Shown here: positions 44,012 through 52,176 of the stretch, piece by piece
Layout of the letters: each line of letters begins with the position of its first letter
Position numbering within the stretch: the stretch's first letter is position 1
Source of the DNA: Quadrisphaera sp. INWT6
GTDB lineage: Bacteria > Actinomycetota > Actinomycetes > Actinomycetales > Quadrisphaeraceae
Assembly (NCBI RefSeq): GCF_015390235.1
Contig: NZ_VUOH01000001.1
Coordinates: 124,001-188,000, forward strand
DNA length: 64,000 bases
Reading direction: 5' to 3'
The notes under the pieces: model-generated
Told to the model about the DNA's origin: nothing
What the model saw: the letters and a program-made list of their open reading frames with translations, nothing else
The model's database searches: none
Translations under genes and position numbers: made by a program

Positions 44012-44215
44012 ATGCTCATCGTCGCGCTGGTCGGCCTGTGGGTCGTGGTCGCCCTCGGTCTGGCCCTGGTGGTCGGGCGCTCGCTCGCCATCTCCGGCAA
44101 GTCAGACCGCTGGAGGCACGGCCACCGCGAGGTCCGAGACCTCCGGAAGCTCAAGCCCGTCCCGGACCTCGCCGAGGTCCGCACCCTCAGGCCCCGCGGC
44201 AGGTCCGCCGCCTGA
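44012..44215 (+). CDS. Single-helix small membrane protein
   Basis: 67 residues from an ATG. One N-terminal helix ('VALVGLWVVVALGLALVVG') is followed by 'RSLAIS' and a basic cytosolic tail ('DRWRHGHREVRDLRKLKP'). A cggagggg ribosome site lies about 12 bp upstream, and gtacaac nearby could be part of a -10. It is similar in size and helix sequence to the protein at 44.5 kb (both have LVVGR/LLVGR then a polar tail), so the two are probable paralogues. Function unknown. Confidence 0.6.
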   Translation: MLIVALVGLWVVVALGLALVVGRSLAISGKSDRWRHGHREVRDLRKLKPVPDLAEVRTLRPRGRSAA

Positions 44216-44234
44216 GCACCCACTCCCACGACTT

Positions 44235-44279
44235 CTGCGGGCGCGGGCTCCTCACCAGGTGAGGGGCTCGCGCCCGCAG
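44235..44279. terminator. Bidirectional terminator hairpin
   Basis: 22-nt arms (44235-44256 and 44258-44279) starting ctgcgggcgcg, with one or two mismatches, between the small membrane gene (plus) and the small Cys-rich gene (minus). It includes the stop codon of the latter. Confidence 0.7.
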
Positions 44280-44374
44280 CGTTCGCAGACGTAGGCGGGC
44301 TCCCCGGCGTCCTGCCGGAGCGTGGCGGGGTAGAGCACCCACCGGTGCCACCCCAGCCGGCAGCGCCACGACAT
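44252..44374 (-). CDS. Very small Cys-rich protein, zinc-ribbon-like
   Basis: 40 residues from the ATG at 44374; the frame is open back to 44452. It starts 'MSWRCRLGWHRWVLYP' and ends 'YVCERCGREPLTW'. A Cys and a His in 'CRLGWHRW' together with the CxxC would bind one zinc. Tiny proteins with this C-x3-H...CxxC pattern are widespread in actinobacteria and phages and have no defined role. It is flanked by the two small single-helix paralogues. Confidence 0.55.
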   Translation of the reverse strand: MSWRCRLGWHRWVLYPATLRQDAGEPAYVCERCGREPLTW

Positions 44375-44434
44375 CCCACGATGGTGCGCCGGGCGAACGG
44401 TGACCGGCCAGACCAGATCGGGTGACGACGGCGG

Positions 44435-44456
44435 GCCGGTGCGCGAACGCACCGGC
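44435..44456. other. Perfect 9-bp hairpin with CGAA loop
   Basis: gccggtgcg-cgaa-cgcaccggc. It lies in the 144-bp gap between the Cys-rich mini-gene and the next small gene, about 60 bp upstream of the latter. A GNRA-like or CGAA loop on a 9-bp stem would be stable as RNA; its role is unknown. Confidence 0.6.
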
Positions 44457-44505
44457 GTCCAGCACGCTCACAGGCTCCGTGGACCTACCGCCCGGTCGCA
44501 CGGCC

Positions 44506-44511
44506 TAGAAC
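44506..44511 (+). promoter_or_regulatory. Candidate -10 of a leaderless promoter
   Basis: tagaac, eight bases before the GTG start at 44519. Transcription would begin almost at the start codon. Confidence 0.4.
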
Positions 44512-44518
44512 TGGGTCC

Positions 44519-44722
44519 GTGGACATCTGGCTCGTCGCCGTTCTCGTCGCCTGGATCCCGGTCGCCGCGCTGCTGGCGCTGCTGGTCGGGCGCACCGTCG
44601 CCCAGTCCGAGGCACGGGAGCGCCTGGTCACGCGTCGCCTGCGTGCGGGTGACCCCGTTCCCGTCGTCGTCCCGCGGCAGGTGCATGCGCACGCCGCGGC
44701 TCGCCGCCACCTGGCGTCCTGA
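44519..44722 (+). CDS. Single-helix small membrane protein (paralogue of 44012)
   Basis: 67 residues, GTG start, no Shine-Dalgarno, consistent with a leaderless message. The N-terminal helix 'VAVLVAWIPVAALLALLVGR' is followed by 'TVAQSEARERLVTRRLRAG' and a basic tail. It has the same length and plan as the protein at 44.0 kb. Its TGA abuts the stop of the convergent transferase (shared TGATCA). No function known. Confidence 0.55.
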   Translation: MDIWLVAVLVAWIPVAALLALLVGRTVAQSEARERLVTRRLRAGDPVPVVVPRQVHAHAAARRHLAS

Positions 44723-45976
44723 TCACGGACGGGGGGCGGTCCCCAGGGGCGGGCGGAGCGCCGCCGGCGCGCCCACCACGGGGGTGACCGGCAGCTCCAC
44801 CGGCAGGACGACGGGCTCGGTCTGCTCGGAGCGGGGCTGCGGCACGGCGGGGCCGTCGAGCACGTCCTGCACCACCCGCGCCATCGAGGCCGTGAAGGCG
44901 GCGCGCGAGAACGTCTCGGCGTGCGCGCGCACCCGGCGGGCGTCGTACGCGGCGGCGTCGAAGGCGCGCAGCACCTCGGCCCAGCGGTCGACCTCGGCCT
45001 CGTCGTCGCCGGCGGCCGCGGGGCCCGCCATCGGGGCGACCAGCTCACCGGTCAGGCCGGGCAGCACCGTGTCGAGGTTGCCCCCGGCGCGGACGCCGAT
45101 CACCGGCGCGCCGCAGGCCTGGGCCTCGACGGGGACGATGCCGAAGTCCTCCACGCCCGGCATGAGCAGCGCGCGGCAGCGCCGGAAGAGGTCGCGCAGC
45201 TCGTCGTCGTCCACCCGGCCCACGAACGTCGTCTCCGGACCGGCGAGCGCCTGCGCCTGCCGCAGCGCGCGACCCTCGCCGGCCACCACCAGGCGGACCC
45301 CGGCGCGCGCCGCGGCGCGGACGGCCAGGTCGGGGCGCTTGTAGGGCACCAGCCGGCCGGCGAGGAGGAAGAATTCCTCGCGGGGCACGGACGCGTCGGG
45401 TCGGTAGAAGCCGGTGTTCACCGGCGGAGCGACCACCTGCGCCTCGCGGCCCCACCAGGTGCGGATCCGCTCGGCGACGGCGCTGGAGTTGGCCAGCAGC
45501 GTGTGCACCTGCTGGGCCGCCGCCACGTCGAACGGCTTGAACGCGCTCGAGAACGCCGCGAGGCCCGCAGCGCCCAGGCCTGCGCCCTCGCCGCGGCGCA
45601 TCGACGCCTCCCAGATCCACCGCGCGGGGCTGTGCACGTACGCGACCACGGGGGCGCCACCGGCCCGGACGGCCACCTGCGTGGCGAACGCGTGGTGGCT
45701 GGCGATGACGACGTCGGACGCCGGCAGGCGCATCGCGCGCATCGCCAGCGGCAGCGCTGGCAGCAGGTGCGCGTACCGGCTGCCGCGCAGCAGGCGGCTC
45801 AGCGGGGTGGAGCGCACGCGGTGCTCGAGGTCGGCGGGCATGACGCCCGGCAGCGCCACCGGCGCGTGCAGGGGTGCCTGGGGCCAGCGTCGGGCCATCG
45901 CCTCGACCACGGCCTCGGAGCCGGCGAACTCCGTGAAGCGCTCGTGGACGATCGTGACACGCGGGGAAGCGGGCAT
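44723..45976 (-). CDS. GT4 glycosyltransferase
   Basis: 417 residues from the ATG at 45976 (ribosome site ggaagg). GT-B fold: 'VTIVHERFTEFAGSEAVVEA', an acceptor-side 'YVHSPARWIWEASMRRG' common in mannosyltransferases of this type, 'LLAGRLVPYKRPDLAVRAA', 'LVVAGEGRAL', 'TTFVGRVDDDELRDLFRRC', and the sugar-nucleotide site 'PGVEDFGIVPVEAQACGAPV'. It has a Pro-rich C-terminal tail. The 169-bp leader upstream has ttgcac as a possible -35. It is probably one of the repeat-unit transferases of the 35-63 kb polysaccharide. Confidence 0.87.
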   Translation of the reverse strand: MPASPRVTIVHERFTEFAGSEAVVEAMARRWPQAPLHAPVALPGVMPADLEHRVRSTPLSRLLRGSRYAHLLPALPLAMRAMRLPASDVVIASHHAFATQVAVRAGGAPVVAYVHSPARWIWEASMRRGEGAGLGAAGLAAFSSAFKPFDVAAAQQVHTLLANSSAVAERIRTWWGREAQVVAPPVNTGFYRPDASVPREEFFLLAGRLVPYKRPDLAVRAAARAGVRLVVAGEGRALRQAQALAGPETTFVGRVDDDELRDLFRRCRALLMPGVEDFGIVPVEAQACGAPVIGVRAGGNLDTVLPGLTGELVAPMAGPAAAGDDEAEVDRWAEVLRAFDAAAYDARRVRAHAETFSRAAFTASMARVVQDVLDGPAVPQPRSEQTEPVVLPVELPVTPVVGAPAALRPPLGTAPRP

Positions 45977-46145
45977 GCGGGCACCTTCCATGGGGCTCGT
46001 ACCCGGCCATCCTGGCGCACGGGTCTGCCGCCCGAGGGGCGTTCCGCTAGATCCGGCGTGTCCGAACCGGTGCAAGATCGCCGAAAAGGGGCGTCTGGTG
46101 CTCCTGTGGCCCCTGCCGGTCGGAAAGCGCTCCTGAAGCCCATGA

Positions 46146-47276
46146 TCACGTGCGGGGGTGGGGGAGGACAGCGCGGACGGTCTCGGCAGCGACCGCGTCC
46201 CAGGTGCGGGGGTGCGCGCGCGGCGCCGGCCGGGGCGCCCCGGGTGCCAGGTGCTCGACGACGGCGCGCGCCCACGCCTCCACGTCGGTCGCCGCGACGT
46301 GCCGCGCCGTGCCCCCGCTGACCTCCACCAGCGCCGGGTCGAGGGAGGTCACCAGCGGCGCGCCCAGGTCGAGGGCCTCCTGCGCCGGCAGGCCGTACCC
46401 CTCCACCAGGCTCGGGGCCAGCACCACCGCGGCGTTCTCGTAGCACCAGCGCAGGGCCGCGTCGTCGACCCCCTGCAGCTGCACGAGGTGCCCCGACGCC
46501 ACCAGCCGGGCGTGGTCGGGCCCGTACGCCTCCTCGCCCCACGGCGGCGGACCCACCAGCGCGAGGGCCGCGTCGGCGTGCTCGGGGTGGGTGTCCACCG
46601 CGCGGGCCCACGCCGAGACGGCCGTGGCGAGGTTCTTGCGGGGGGAGGAGTCGCCCACCACCAGCCCGAACCGCCGCCCCGCCAGCTGCGGCACCGGGGT
46701 GGCGGGCGCCTCCAGCAGCGCCGGGCCCGTCGCCGACAGCACCACCGCGGCGCGGTCCGCCACCTGCGGGTGGTGCGCCAGCAGCGCGGCGCGCGTCGCC
46801 TCCGAGACGCACACCAGCGCGTCGGCCTGGCGGATCGAGGCGGCGTACGGCCGCTGCAGCAGCACCCGCTTGGCCGGCGGGAAGTCCTGCGGGCGGTCGG
46901 CGAGCACCATGTCGTGCACCGTCAGGGCGGTCCGCGCCCCCACTCCGCGCGGCACCAGGTGCTTCACGCCGTGGACGACGTCGAACGCGCCGTCGGCCAG
47001 ACCCAGCCCGCCGAGGCGCGTCCCGAGCACCCACCGCTCCCACGCCGGGAGCGCCTTGTCGGCCGCCGCGGGAGCCGCGTGCACCCGCGACGCGTCCCCG
47101 CCGACCAGGGCCGCCAGCGGCTGCGCGGCCGCCGCTGAGGTGAGCAGGTGCAGCTCGACGTCGTCGCGCCGCTCCAGCGCCCTGGCCAGCTCGACGGTGT
47201 ACCTGACGATGCCGCCGAGACGGCCGCTGGCGGGGACGTGGCTCGCCATCAGCAGCCACCGGGCTCGTCGCGTCAC
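46146..47276 (-). CDS. GT4 glycosyltransferase
   Basis: 376 residues from the GTG at 47276 (an ATG at 47249 is possible). Marks: 'RLGGIVRYTVELARALER', 'VVHGVKHLVPRG', 'TVHDMVLADRPQDFPPAKR', 'ALVCVSEATRAALLAHHP', 'LVVGDSSPRKNLATAVSAW', and the nucleotide-sugar site 'LAPSLVEGYGLPAQEALDLG'. This is the WbaZ/mannosyltransferase-like branch of GT4. It is divergent from a GT2 gene; the ~95-bp gap must hold both promoters. Confidence 0.86.
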   Translation of the reverse strand: MTRRARWLLMASHVPASGRLGGIVRYTVELARALERRDDVELHLLTSAAAAQPLAALVGGDASRVHAAPAAADKALPAWERWVLGTRLGGLGLADGAFDVVHGVKHLVPRGVGARTALTVHDMVLADRPQDFPPAKRVLLQRPYAASIRQADALVCVSEATRAALLAHHPQVADRAAVVLSATGPALLEAPATPVPQLAGRRFGLVVGDSSPRKNLATAVSAWARAVDTHPEHADAALALVGPPPWGEEAYGPDHARLVASGHLVQLQGVDDAALRWCYENAAVVLAPSLVEGYGLPAQEALDLGAPLVTSLDPALVEVSGGTARHVAATDVEAWARAVVEHLAPGAPRPAPRAHPRTWDAVAAETVRAVLPHPRT

Positions 47277-47371
47277 CCGCCCAGGACTACCACGGAGCCG
47301 CTCGCGAGCAGCCACCCCGCGGTCCCACCCCGCAGCCCCGCAGCCGACCGCCGTGCGCCACGCTGGCTCCC

Positions 47372-48433
47372 GTGCCCGACCAGAGCGACCTGACCGACGC
47401 ACGCGCTGCACCCGGTGTCTCGGTGGTGATGGCGACGTACGACGGGGCGCGCCACCTGCGGGAGCAGCTCGACAGCATCGCCGCGCAGACGCTGCAGCCG
47501 TGCGAGCTCCTCGTCGGCGACGACGGCTCCACCGACGACACGCTGCGCGTCCTCGAGGAGTTCGCCGCCACCAGCGCGTTCCCCGTGCACGTGGTGCGCA
47601 ACCCCACCAACCTCGGCTTCGCCGACAACTTCCTCGAGACCGCCCGCCGGGCGCGCGGCCGCTACATCGCCTTCAGCGACCAGGACGACGTGTGGCTGCC
47701 CCGCAAGGTCGAGGAGTCGGTGGCGGCGATCGTCGCCCACGACGCCGTGATGGCCACCCACCAGGTGGTGCTCGTGGACGTCGAGGGCACCCCGATCCGC
47801 CTCGACCCGCAGCTCATCACCCACGACGCCGTGGTCGAGCCCGGCGCGTCGGAGCCCTTCGGCCTCTACTTCGGCTTCGCCATGACCATCGACGCCCGCC
47901 TGCTCCAGCTGCTCCCGCACGCCGAGCGCGGCACCGACACGTACACCGCCACCAAGGTGCTCCCGCACGACCGGTGGGTCTACTTCCTCGCCACCAACTT
48001 CGGCCGCAGCGCGCTCATCGCCCACCCGCTGGCGCACTACCGCCAGCACCCCACCCAGTCGTACGGGGTGCGACCCGTGCCGTTCGTGCAGCGGTACCGC
48101 AACAAGGTGGCCGAGGGTTCCGAGCGGCTCGACTTCCTCTCCCGCACCGCCGCGCACCGCGCCGAGCTGGCCACCCGCCACGCGCCGTCCGCCCCCGCCA
48201 GCGTTCTCGACCGCGGGGTCTGGCGCGCCGTCGTCGAGCGGTACGAGCGGGTGGCGCGGCTGTACGCCCTGCGCAGCGAGCTGCACCGCGCCGCCGGGCT
48301 GCCCGCCAGGGCCCGCCTGCTCGCGAGGCTCGCGGCCGCCGGCACCTACGCCCCGGTCACCCGCGGCGGGCTCGGGCGCCGCCGGCTCGCCGAGGACGTC
48401 GTGCTCGGTCTCCTGAGGGCGAGCTGGCTGTGA
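47372..48433 (+). CDS. GT2 glycosyltransferase, rhamnosyltransferase-like
   Basis: 353 residues. GT-A fold: 'VSVVMATYDGARHLREQLDS', 'LLVGDDGSTDDTLRVLEEF', and the metal-binding 'AFSDQDDVWLPRKVE', the S-D-Q-D-D-x-W form typical of rhamnosyltransferases. 'VLPHDRWVYFLA' and 'PLAHYRQHPTQSYG' are further marks. The C-terminal 100 residues are helical. A dTDP-rhamnose supply (rmlABCD) is 4 kb away. Its stop overlaps the next GT2 by 4 bp. Confidence 0.87.
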   Translation: MPDQSDLTDARAAPGVSVVMATYDGARHLREQLDSIAAQTLQPCELLVGDDGSTDDTLRVLEEFAATSAFPVHVVRNPTNLGFADNFLETARRARGRYIAFSDQDDVWLPRKVEESVAAIVAHDAVMATHQVVLVDVEGTPIRLDPQLITHDAVVEPGASEPFGLYFGFAMTIDARLLQLLPHAERGTDTYTATKVLPHDRWVYFLATNFGRSALIAHPLAHYRQHPTQSYGVRPVPFVQRYRNKVAEGSERLDFLSRTAAHRAELATRHAPSAPASVLDRGVWRAVVERYERVARLYALRSELHRAAGLPARARLLARLAAAGTYAPVTRGGLGRRRLAEDVVLGLLRASWL

Positions 48434-49356
48434 GCGCGCCCGCCGCCCAGCGGGACGGTCAGCCCCGGGTCGCCGTCGTCCTCGCCTCCGCGGGGCGCCC
48501 CGAGCTGCTGGGGGAGGTCGTCGCCGACCTCGCCCACCAGACCCTCCCCGGCCTGGGCGTCGACGTCCGCGTCGTGGTGTCCGTGCCCGACGCCGCGAGC
48601 CTGCCCGCCGCGCCGCTGCCCGACCACGTGCGCGTCGTCCACGCCCGCGGCCTCACCAGCCAGCGCAACGCCGGCCTCGACGCCGTGCCCGACGCCACCC
48701 ACGTCTTCTTCTTCGACGACGACGCCGTGGTCCGCCCCGACTACCTCGCCGAGGCGATGCGCTTCTTCGCCGCCCACCCCGACGTCGTCGCCCTCACGGG
48801 GCGGGTGCTCCTCGACGGCGCCGTCGGCGACGCCGTCGACCCCGAGACCGCCCGCGCCGCCCTCGAGCGCTCCACCACCGAGCCCCTCGGCGGCACCTGG
48901 CAGCCCAGCCTCACCCTCTACGGCTGCAACTTCGCCGTCCGCCGCGACGGCGTGGCCCACGAGCGCTTCGACGAGCGGCTGCCCCTGTACGGCTGGCTCG
49001 AGGACCACGACTACGCCCGCCGCATGCTGCGCCACGGGCCGCTGGCCTCCGTCGACGACTGCGTCATCGTCCACCGCGGCGTGAAGTCCGGCGGTCGGAC
49101 CGCCCACCGCCGCCTCGGGTACGCCCAGGTCATGAACCCGGCGTACTTCCTGCGGCACGGCAGCTTCCCGCCGCTGCTCGCCCTCGACGAGGGAGGACGG
49201 CGCGTCGCCAAGAACGCCGTGCTCGCGCTCGCGGGCCCCGAGCGCCGGTGGCGCCGCCAGCGCCTGCGCGGCAACCTCCTGGCCGCCGCCGACGTGCTCC
49301 GCGGCCGGTTCACCCCCGAGCGGATGGCGCAGCTGCCCCCCGACGGCCCGTCCTGA
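48430..49356 (+). CDS. GT2 glycosyltransferase
   Basis: 308 residues, GTG start in a GTGA overlap. Motifs: 'VAVVLASAGRPELLGEVVAD', 'GLTSQRNAGLDAV', the metal site 'VFFFDDDAVVRPDYLAEAM', 'YGCNFAVRRDGVAHERFDE', and 'PLYGWLEDHDYARRMLRHG' (catalytic ED). It ends with a basic helix. It forms a two-gene unit with the preceding transferase and ends just before the intact inverted repeat B. Confidence 0.86.
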   Translation: MSAPAAQRDGQPRVAVVLASAGRPELLGEVVADLAHQTLPGLGVDVRVVVSVPDAASLPAAPLPDHVRVVHARGLTSQRNAGLDAVPDATHVFFFDDDAVVRPDYLAEAMRFFAAHPDVVALTGRVLLDGAVGDAVDPETARAALERSTTEPLGGTWQPSLTLYGCNFAVRRDGVAHERFDERLPLYGWLEDHDYARRMLRHGPLASVDDCVIVHRGVKSGGRTAHRRLGYAQVMNPAYFLRHGSFPPLLALDEGGRRVAKNAVLALAGPERRWRRQRLRGNLLAAADVLRGRFTPERMAQLPPDGPS

Positions 49357-49382
49357 CCCCCTCCGACTCCTCCACCCCCCCT

Positions 49383-49443
49383 CCGCGACGATCAAGCACC
49401 TCAGCGCCACAACGAGTGGCGCTGAGGTGCTTGATCGTCGCGG
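49383..49443. repeat. Inverted repeat B, intact hairpin
   Basis: Perfect 28-bp arms (49383-49410 and 49416-49443) with a 5-nt loop, between convergent genes, so it can act as a bidirectional terminator. Its core is the same sequence whose arms are split around the gene at 43.5 kb. Confidence 0.88.
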
Positions 49444-49452
49444 GGAGGGGGA

Positions 49453-51789
49453 TCAGGTGTAGGCGCGGACCCAGTCGACGTAGAGGTCGCTCGTGCCGCC
49501 GGTGGGGCCCAGGTCGACGGGCCAGCCGCCGCCGAGCGCCATGTCGAGCAGGAAGAACATCGGCTCGTCGGAGCGCCCCAGGCCTCGCCGCTCGGCCACC
49601 TGCACGCCGTCGACGTAGAACGTCGCGCCGTCGGGTGTCACCCGGACCCCGAAGTCGTGCCACCCCTGCGACCAGTCCGGCAGCGACGGCGGCGACAGGC
49701 ACGACGACGCCGTGGAGCCGGAGTCGTCGGGGGCGCCCCAGTCGTGGAGCGTGTGGCAGGTGAACGAGGTGTCGTGACCGTACAGCTCGACGGCGTCGAC
49801 CTCGCCTGCCGTGCTGTTGTCGGGTGTGGCCGACTGGCTGTTCAGCATCCAGAACGCCGGCCAGGTGCCCTTGCCGGCACCGGAGAGCATCCGCGCCTCG
49901 AAGTAGCCGTACTGCGCGCTGAACCCCGCCGCACCGACCCGCGCCGAGCTGAGGATGCCGCCCGCGTGCTGCTGGCCGTAGGGCCTCTCGACGGCGAGGT
50001 CGCCGATCGGCTGGGCGCGCAGCCGCAGGTACCCGCCCTGGGAGTCGGCCTGGGCGTCGCCGCCGGCCAGCGTCGCGACGGTGTCAGCGCCCAGCGCCGG
50101 GTCGGGGAAGACCGCGTCGCCGAACTGCGCCCCGCCCCAGTGCTCGGGCTTGGTGGCCGCGTACACGGCGCCCGCCCCGGTGCCGCTGACCGGCAGCGGC
50201 CCGGCGAAGTCGTCCTCCCACTGGAGGGTCATCCCGGCGGGGGCGTGGCCGGCGTCGTCGGTCGGCTGGCCCCCGCCGTGCACCAGCTGCACCTGCAGCG
50301 GGGTGGTGTCACCGGAGGCCTGCGTCACGTCGAGGGCGAACGGCCCGGCCGGGAAGGCGCTCGTGTCGACGACGAGCTGGGCGCGCCCGTCGGCGTCCGC
50401 CGTCGCGCTCGCCACCTCGACCGGCTCCGCCTCGGCGCCCGCGCTGGCTGTCGTGGCAGCGCTGCCGGCGGTGGTGGCCGCGGTGGTGGCCGTCACGACG
50501 GCGCCCGGCTGCCCGCTGACCACGACCTCGGCGGAGCCGCCGACCACTGAGCCCACCGCGGGGCACACCAGCGCCAGCGCACCGCCTGCCGCCGAGCCCA
50601 CCGGGTCGCCGCCGCACTGCGCCGCGGGCGGCTCCACCGCGTACGTCTCGCCGTCCTGCTCGGCGGTGCTCTCGCCGTCCCACCGCACGGGCGTCGCACC
50701 GACGCCGTAGGCGGCGAGCTCGCGCAGCCCCGCCCGCGCCGAGGAGAAGTTCTCGGTCAGCGTCAGCCGCACCGACGTCACCGTCCGCGGGGCGACGGCG
50801 ACCGTGGTCGGCTGTCCGGCCCCGCCGTCGATGCCGGAGACCACGGCGCTGGAGCCGTCGGAGAAGTACAGGCGGCCCGACAGCGGCGAGGCGCCGGTGG
50901 CCGACGGGTCGCTGGCCGCGCGCTCGGGCCCGAAGACCTGCACCGCGCTGAGCAGCTGAGGCTGCGGCCACGCCAGCTCGACCCAGGGGGCGTCGTCGTC
51001 GGTCGCCGAGCGCCACTCGCTGCCGGTCTGGCGCTCCGGCAGGTCGCCGTCGACCAGGGCCCCGGGGGCGGTGCCGTCGGCGCTGCTCGACGCGGTGGCG
51101 GTCGCCCCCGCCAGCGGCGGGGAGTCGCCGCCCGAGGACGTCCGCGCGAGCGCGAGGACGGGCGGGTCGCCGCCGTCGTCGACCAGCAGGCCCGCCAGGC
51201 CCGCGCCGGACTCCCCGCCGGACGCCGTGAACCGCGCGGTGCTCACCGACCGCTCGGGGAAGGAGGCCTCCGCCGTGCCGTCGGCCCCGGCCGTGACCAT
51301 CACCGACGCGCCGCCGTCGAGGGTGAGCAGCCCGGAGGTCACCGGGGGAGCGCCCGCGGCGGGCACCAGGCGGACCCGGTCGACGGTCCGCGGGGAGGTC
51401 CAGTGCAGCTGCACCCACGCGCCGACCGGGTCGCCGCTGGCCGCCCATGCCGCTTCCGCGCGGGAGCCGCCCTCGGTCACCAGGGCGGTGGCGTCGGCGG
51501 TGGCGCTGTCGTTGGAGGCGGTCACGCGCGGTGCCTGGGGCGCGGTGCGGTGCGCCAGCACCCACACCCCGCTCGCCACCAGCACGGCGGTGGCGGTCGC
51601 CGCGGCCACCAGCACCACCGCGCGGCGCTGCCGGGAGCGGCGCTCGGCGCGGGGGCGGGCGCGGCGGCCGGGTGCCTCCTCGACGGTGGCAGCGGCGGCG
51701 CCGCCGGGCTCGGGGGGCGGGCCGTCGGTGGGGTGCGAGGGCAGTGCGGGGCTCCGTGACGTCGTGGCCTCCGCTGCTGCGACGACCAC
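49453..51789 (-). CDS. Glycoside hydrolase family 16 with discoidin-like domains
   Basis: About 778 residues from the GTG at 51789 (start uncertain; open to 51876). A cytosolic Arg-rich start ('RARPRAERRSRQRRAVV') and one helix anchor it. Two galactose-binding/discoidin-like regions follow ('WVQLHWTSPRTVDRVRLVP' and 'WVELAWPQPQLLSAVQVFG'), then a linker domain with two Cys. The C-terminal GH16 jelly roll shows 'GYFEARMLSGAGKGTWPAFW', the catalytic 'GEVDAVELYGHD' (ExDxxE) and 'DEPMFFLLDMALGGGWPVD'. It should cut beta-1,3 or mixed beta-glucan or a related polymer at the cell surface. It is a paralogue of the enzyme at 60.1 kb. Confidence 0.83.
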   Translation of the reverse strand: MVVAAAEATTSRSPALPSHPTDGPPPEPGGAAAATVEEAPGRRARPRAERRSRQRRAVVLVAAATATAVLVASGVWVLAHRTAPQAPRVTASNDSATADATALVTEGGSRAEAAWAASGDPVGAWVQLHWTSPRTVDRVRLVPAAGAPPVTSGLLTLDGGASVMVTAGADGTAEASFPERSVSTARFTASGGESGAGLAGLLVDDGGDPPVLALARTSSGGDSPPLAGATATASSSADGTAPGALVDGDLPERQTGSEWRSATDDDAPWVELAWPQPQLLSAVQVFGPERAASDPSATGASPLSGRLYFSDGSSAVVSGIDGGAGQPTTVAVAPRTVTSVRLTLTENFSSARAGLRELAAYGVGATPVRWDGESTAEQDGETYAVEPPAAQCGGDPVGSAAGGALALVCPAVGSVVGGSAEVVVSGQPGAVVTATTAATTAGSAATTASAGAEAEPVEVASATADADGRAQLVVDTSAFPAGPFALDVTQASGDTTPLQVQLVHGGGQPTDDAGHAPAGMTLQWEDDFAGPLPVSGTGAGAVYAATKPEHWGGAQFGDAVFPDPALGADTVATLAGGDAQADSQGGYLRLRAQPIGDLAVERPYGQQHAGGILSSARVGAAGFSAQYGYFEARMLSGAGKGTWPAFWMLNSQSATPDNSTAGEVDAVELYGHDTSFTCHTLHDWGAPDDSGSTASSCLSPPSLPDWSQGWHDFGVRVTPDGATFYVDGVQVAERRGLGRSDEPMFFLLDMALGGGWPVDLGPTGGTSDLYVDWVRAYT

Positions 51790-51894
51790 GGGTGTCCACG
51801 GGGGACCGCGGGGGCGTCCGGACAGCGCGGAGGCGGGCGGGGAAGGTGGGCCTCGGGCTCGCCGCGACGGTAGCACCGGGACCTGGCCGGCCCA

Positions 51895-51954
51895 GCTGCC
51901 TCGAGCTGCCTCGAGCTGCCTCGAGCTGCCTCGAGCTGCCTCGAGCTGCCTCGA
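51895..51954. repeat. 10-bp tandem repeat, six copies
   Basis: gctgcctcga six times without a mismatch. It lies in the 387-bp region 51790-52176 between the GH16 start and the divergent flippase gene, which otherwise holds only element A copy 4 (52006-52069) and no further gene. Confidence 0.9.
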
Positions 51955-52005
51955 CGGACCGCTGCCGGTGCCCCTGGACGCCGCTCGCGGTGACCCGGGC
52001 GCGGT

Positions 52006-52069
52006 GCTCCGCGGATGGGCCCCTTCGCGGTGACCGAGCGGTCACGCTGATGGGGCGCATCTGCGGAGC
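52006..52069 (-). repeat. 64-bp palindromic element A, copy 4 (inverted)
   Basis: Full 64-bp copy in the opposite orientation. Its reverse complement matches the other copies, with centre gtgaccg-ct-cggtcac. It is intergenic, upstream of the flippase gene. Confidence 0.85.
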
Positions 52070-52176
52070 GACCCCGTGGGGAGGGCGCCGCCCTGCGCGG
52101 GCGCTGCTGCCCGTGCGCCACCGGAGCGCCGGTGGTGGGGCGGGTGCCCGCCGGGCGTGTGCCACAGTCGGCCCCG

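Noticed and set aside
46078-46110. Partial element A (gaaaaggggcg then ggtgctcc)
   Set aside because: The match is short and lacks the central palindrome; it is probably chance.
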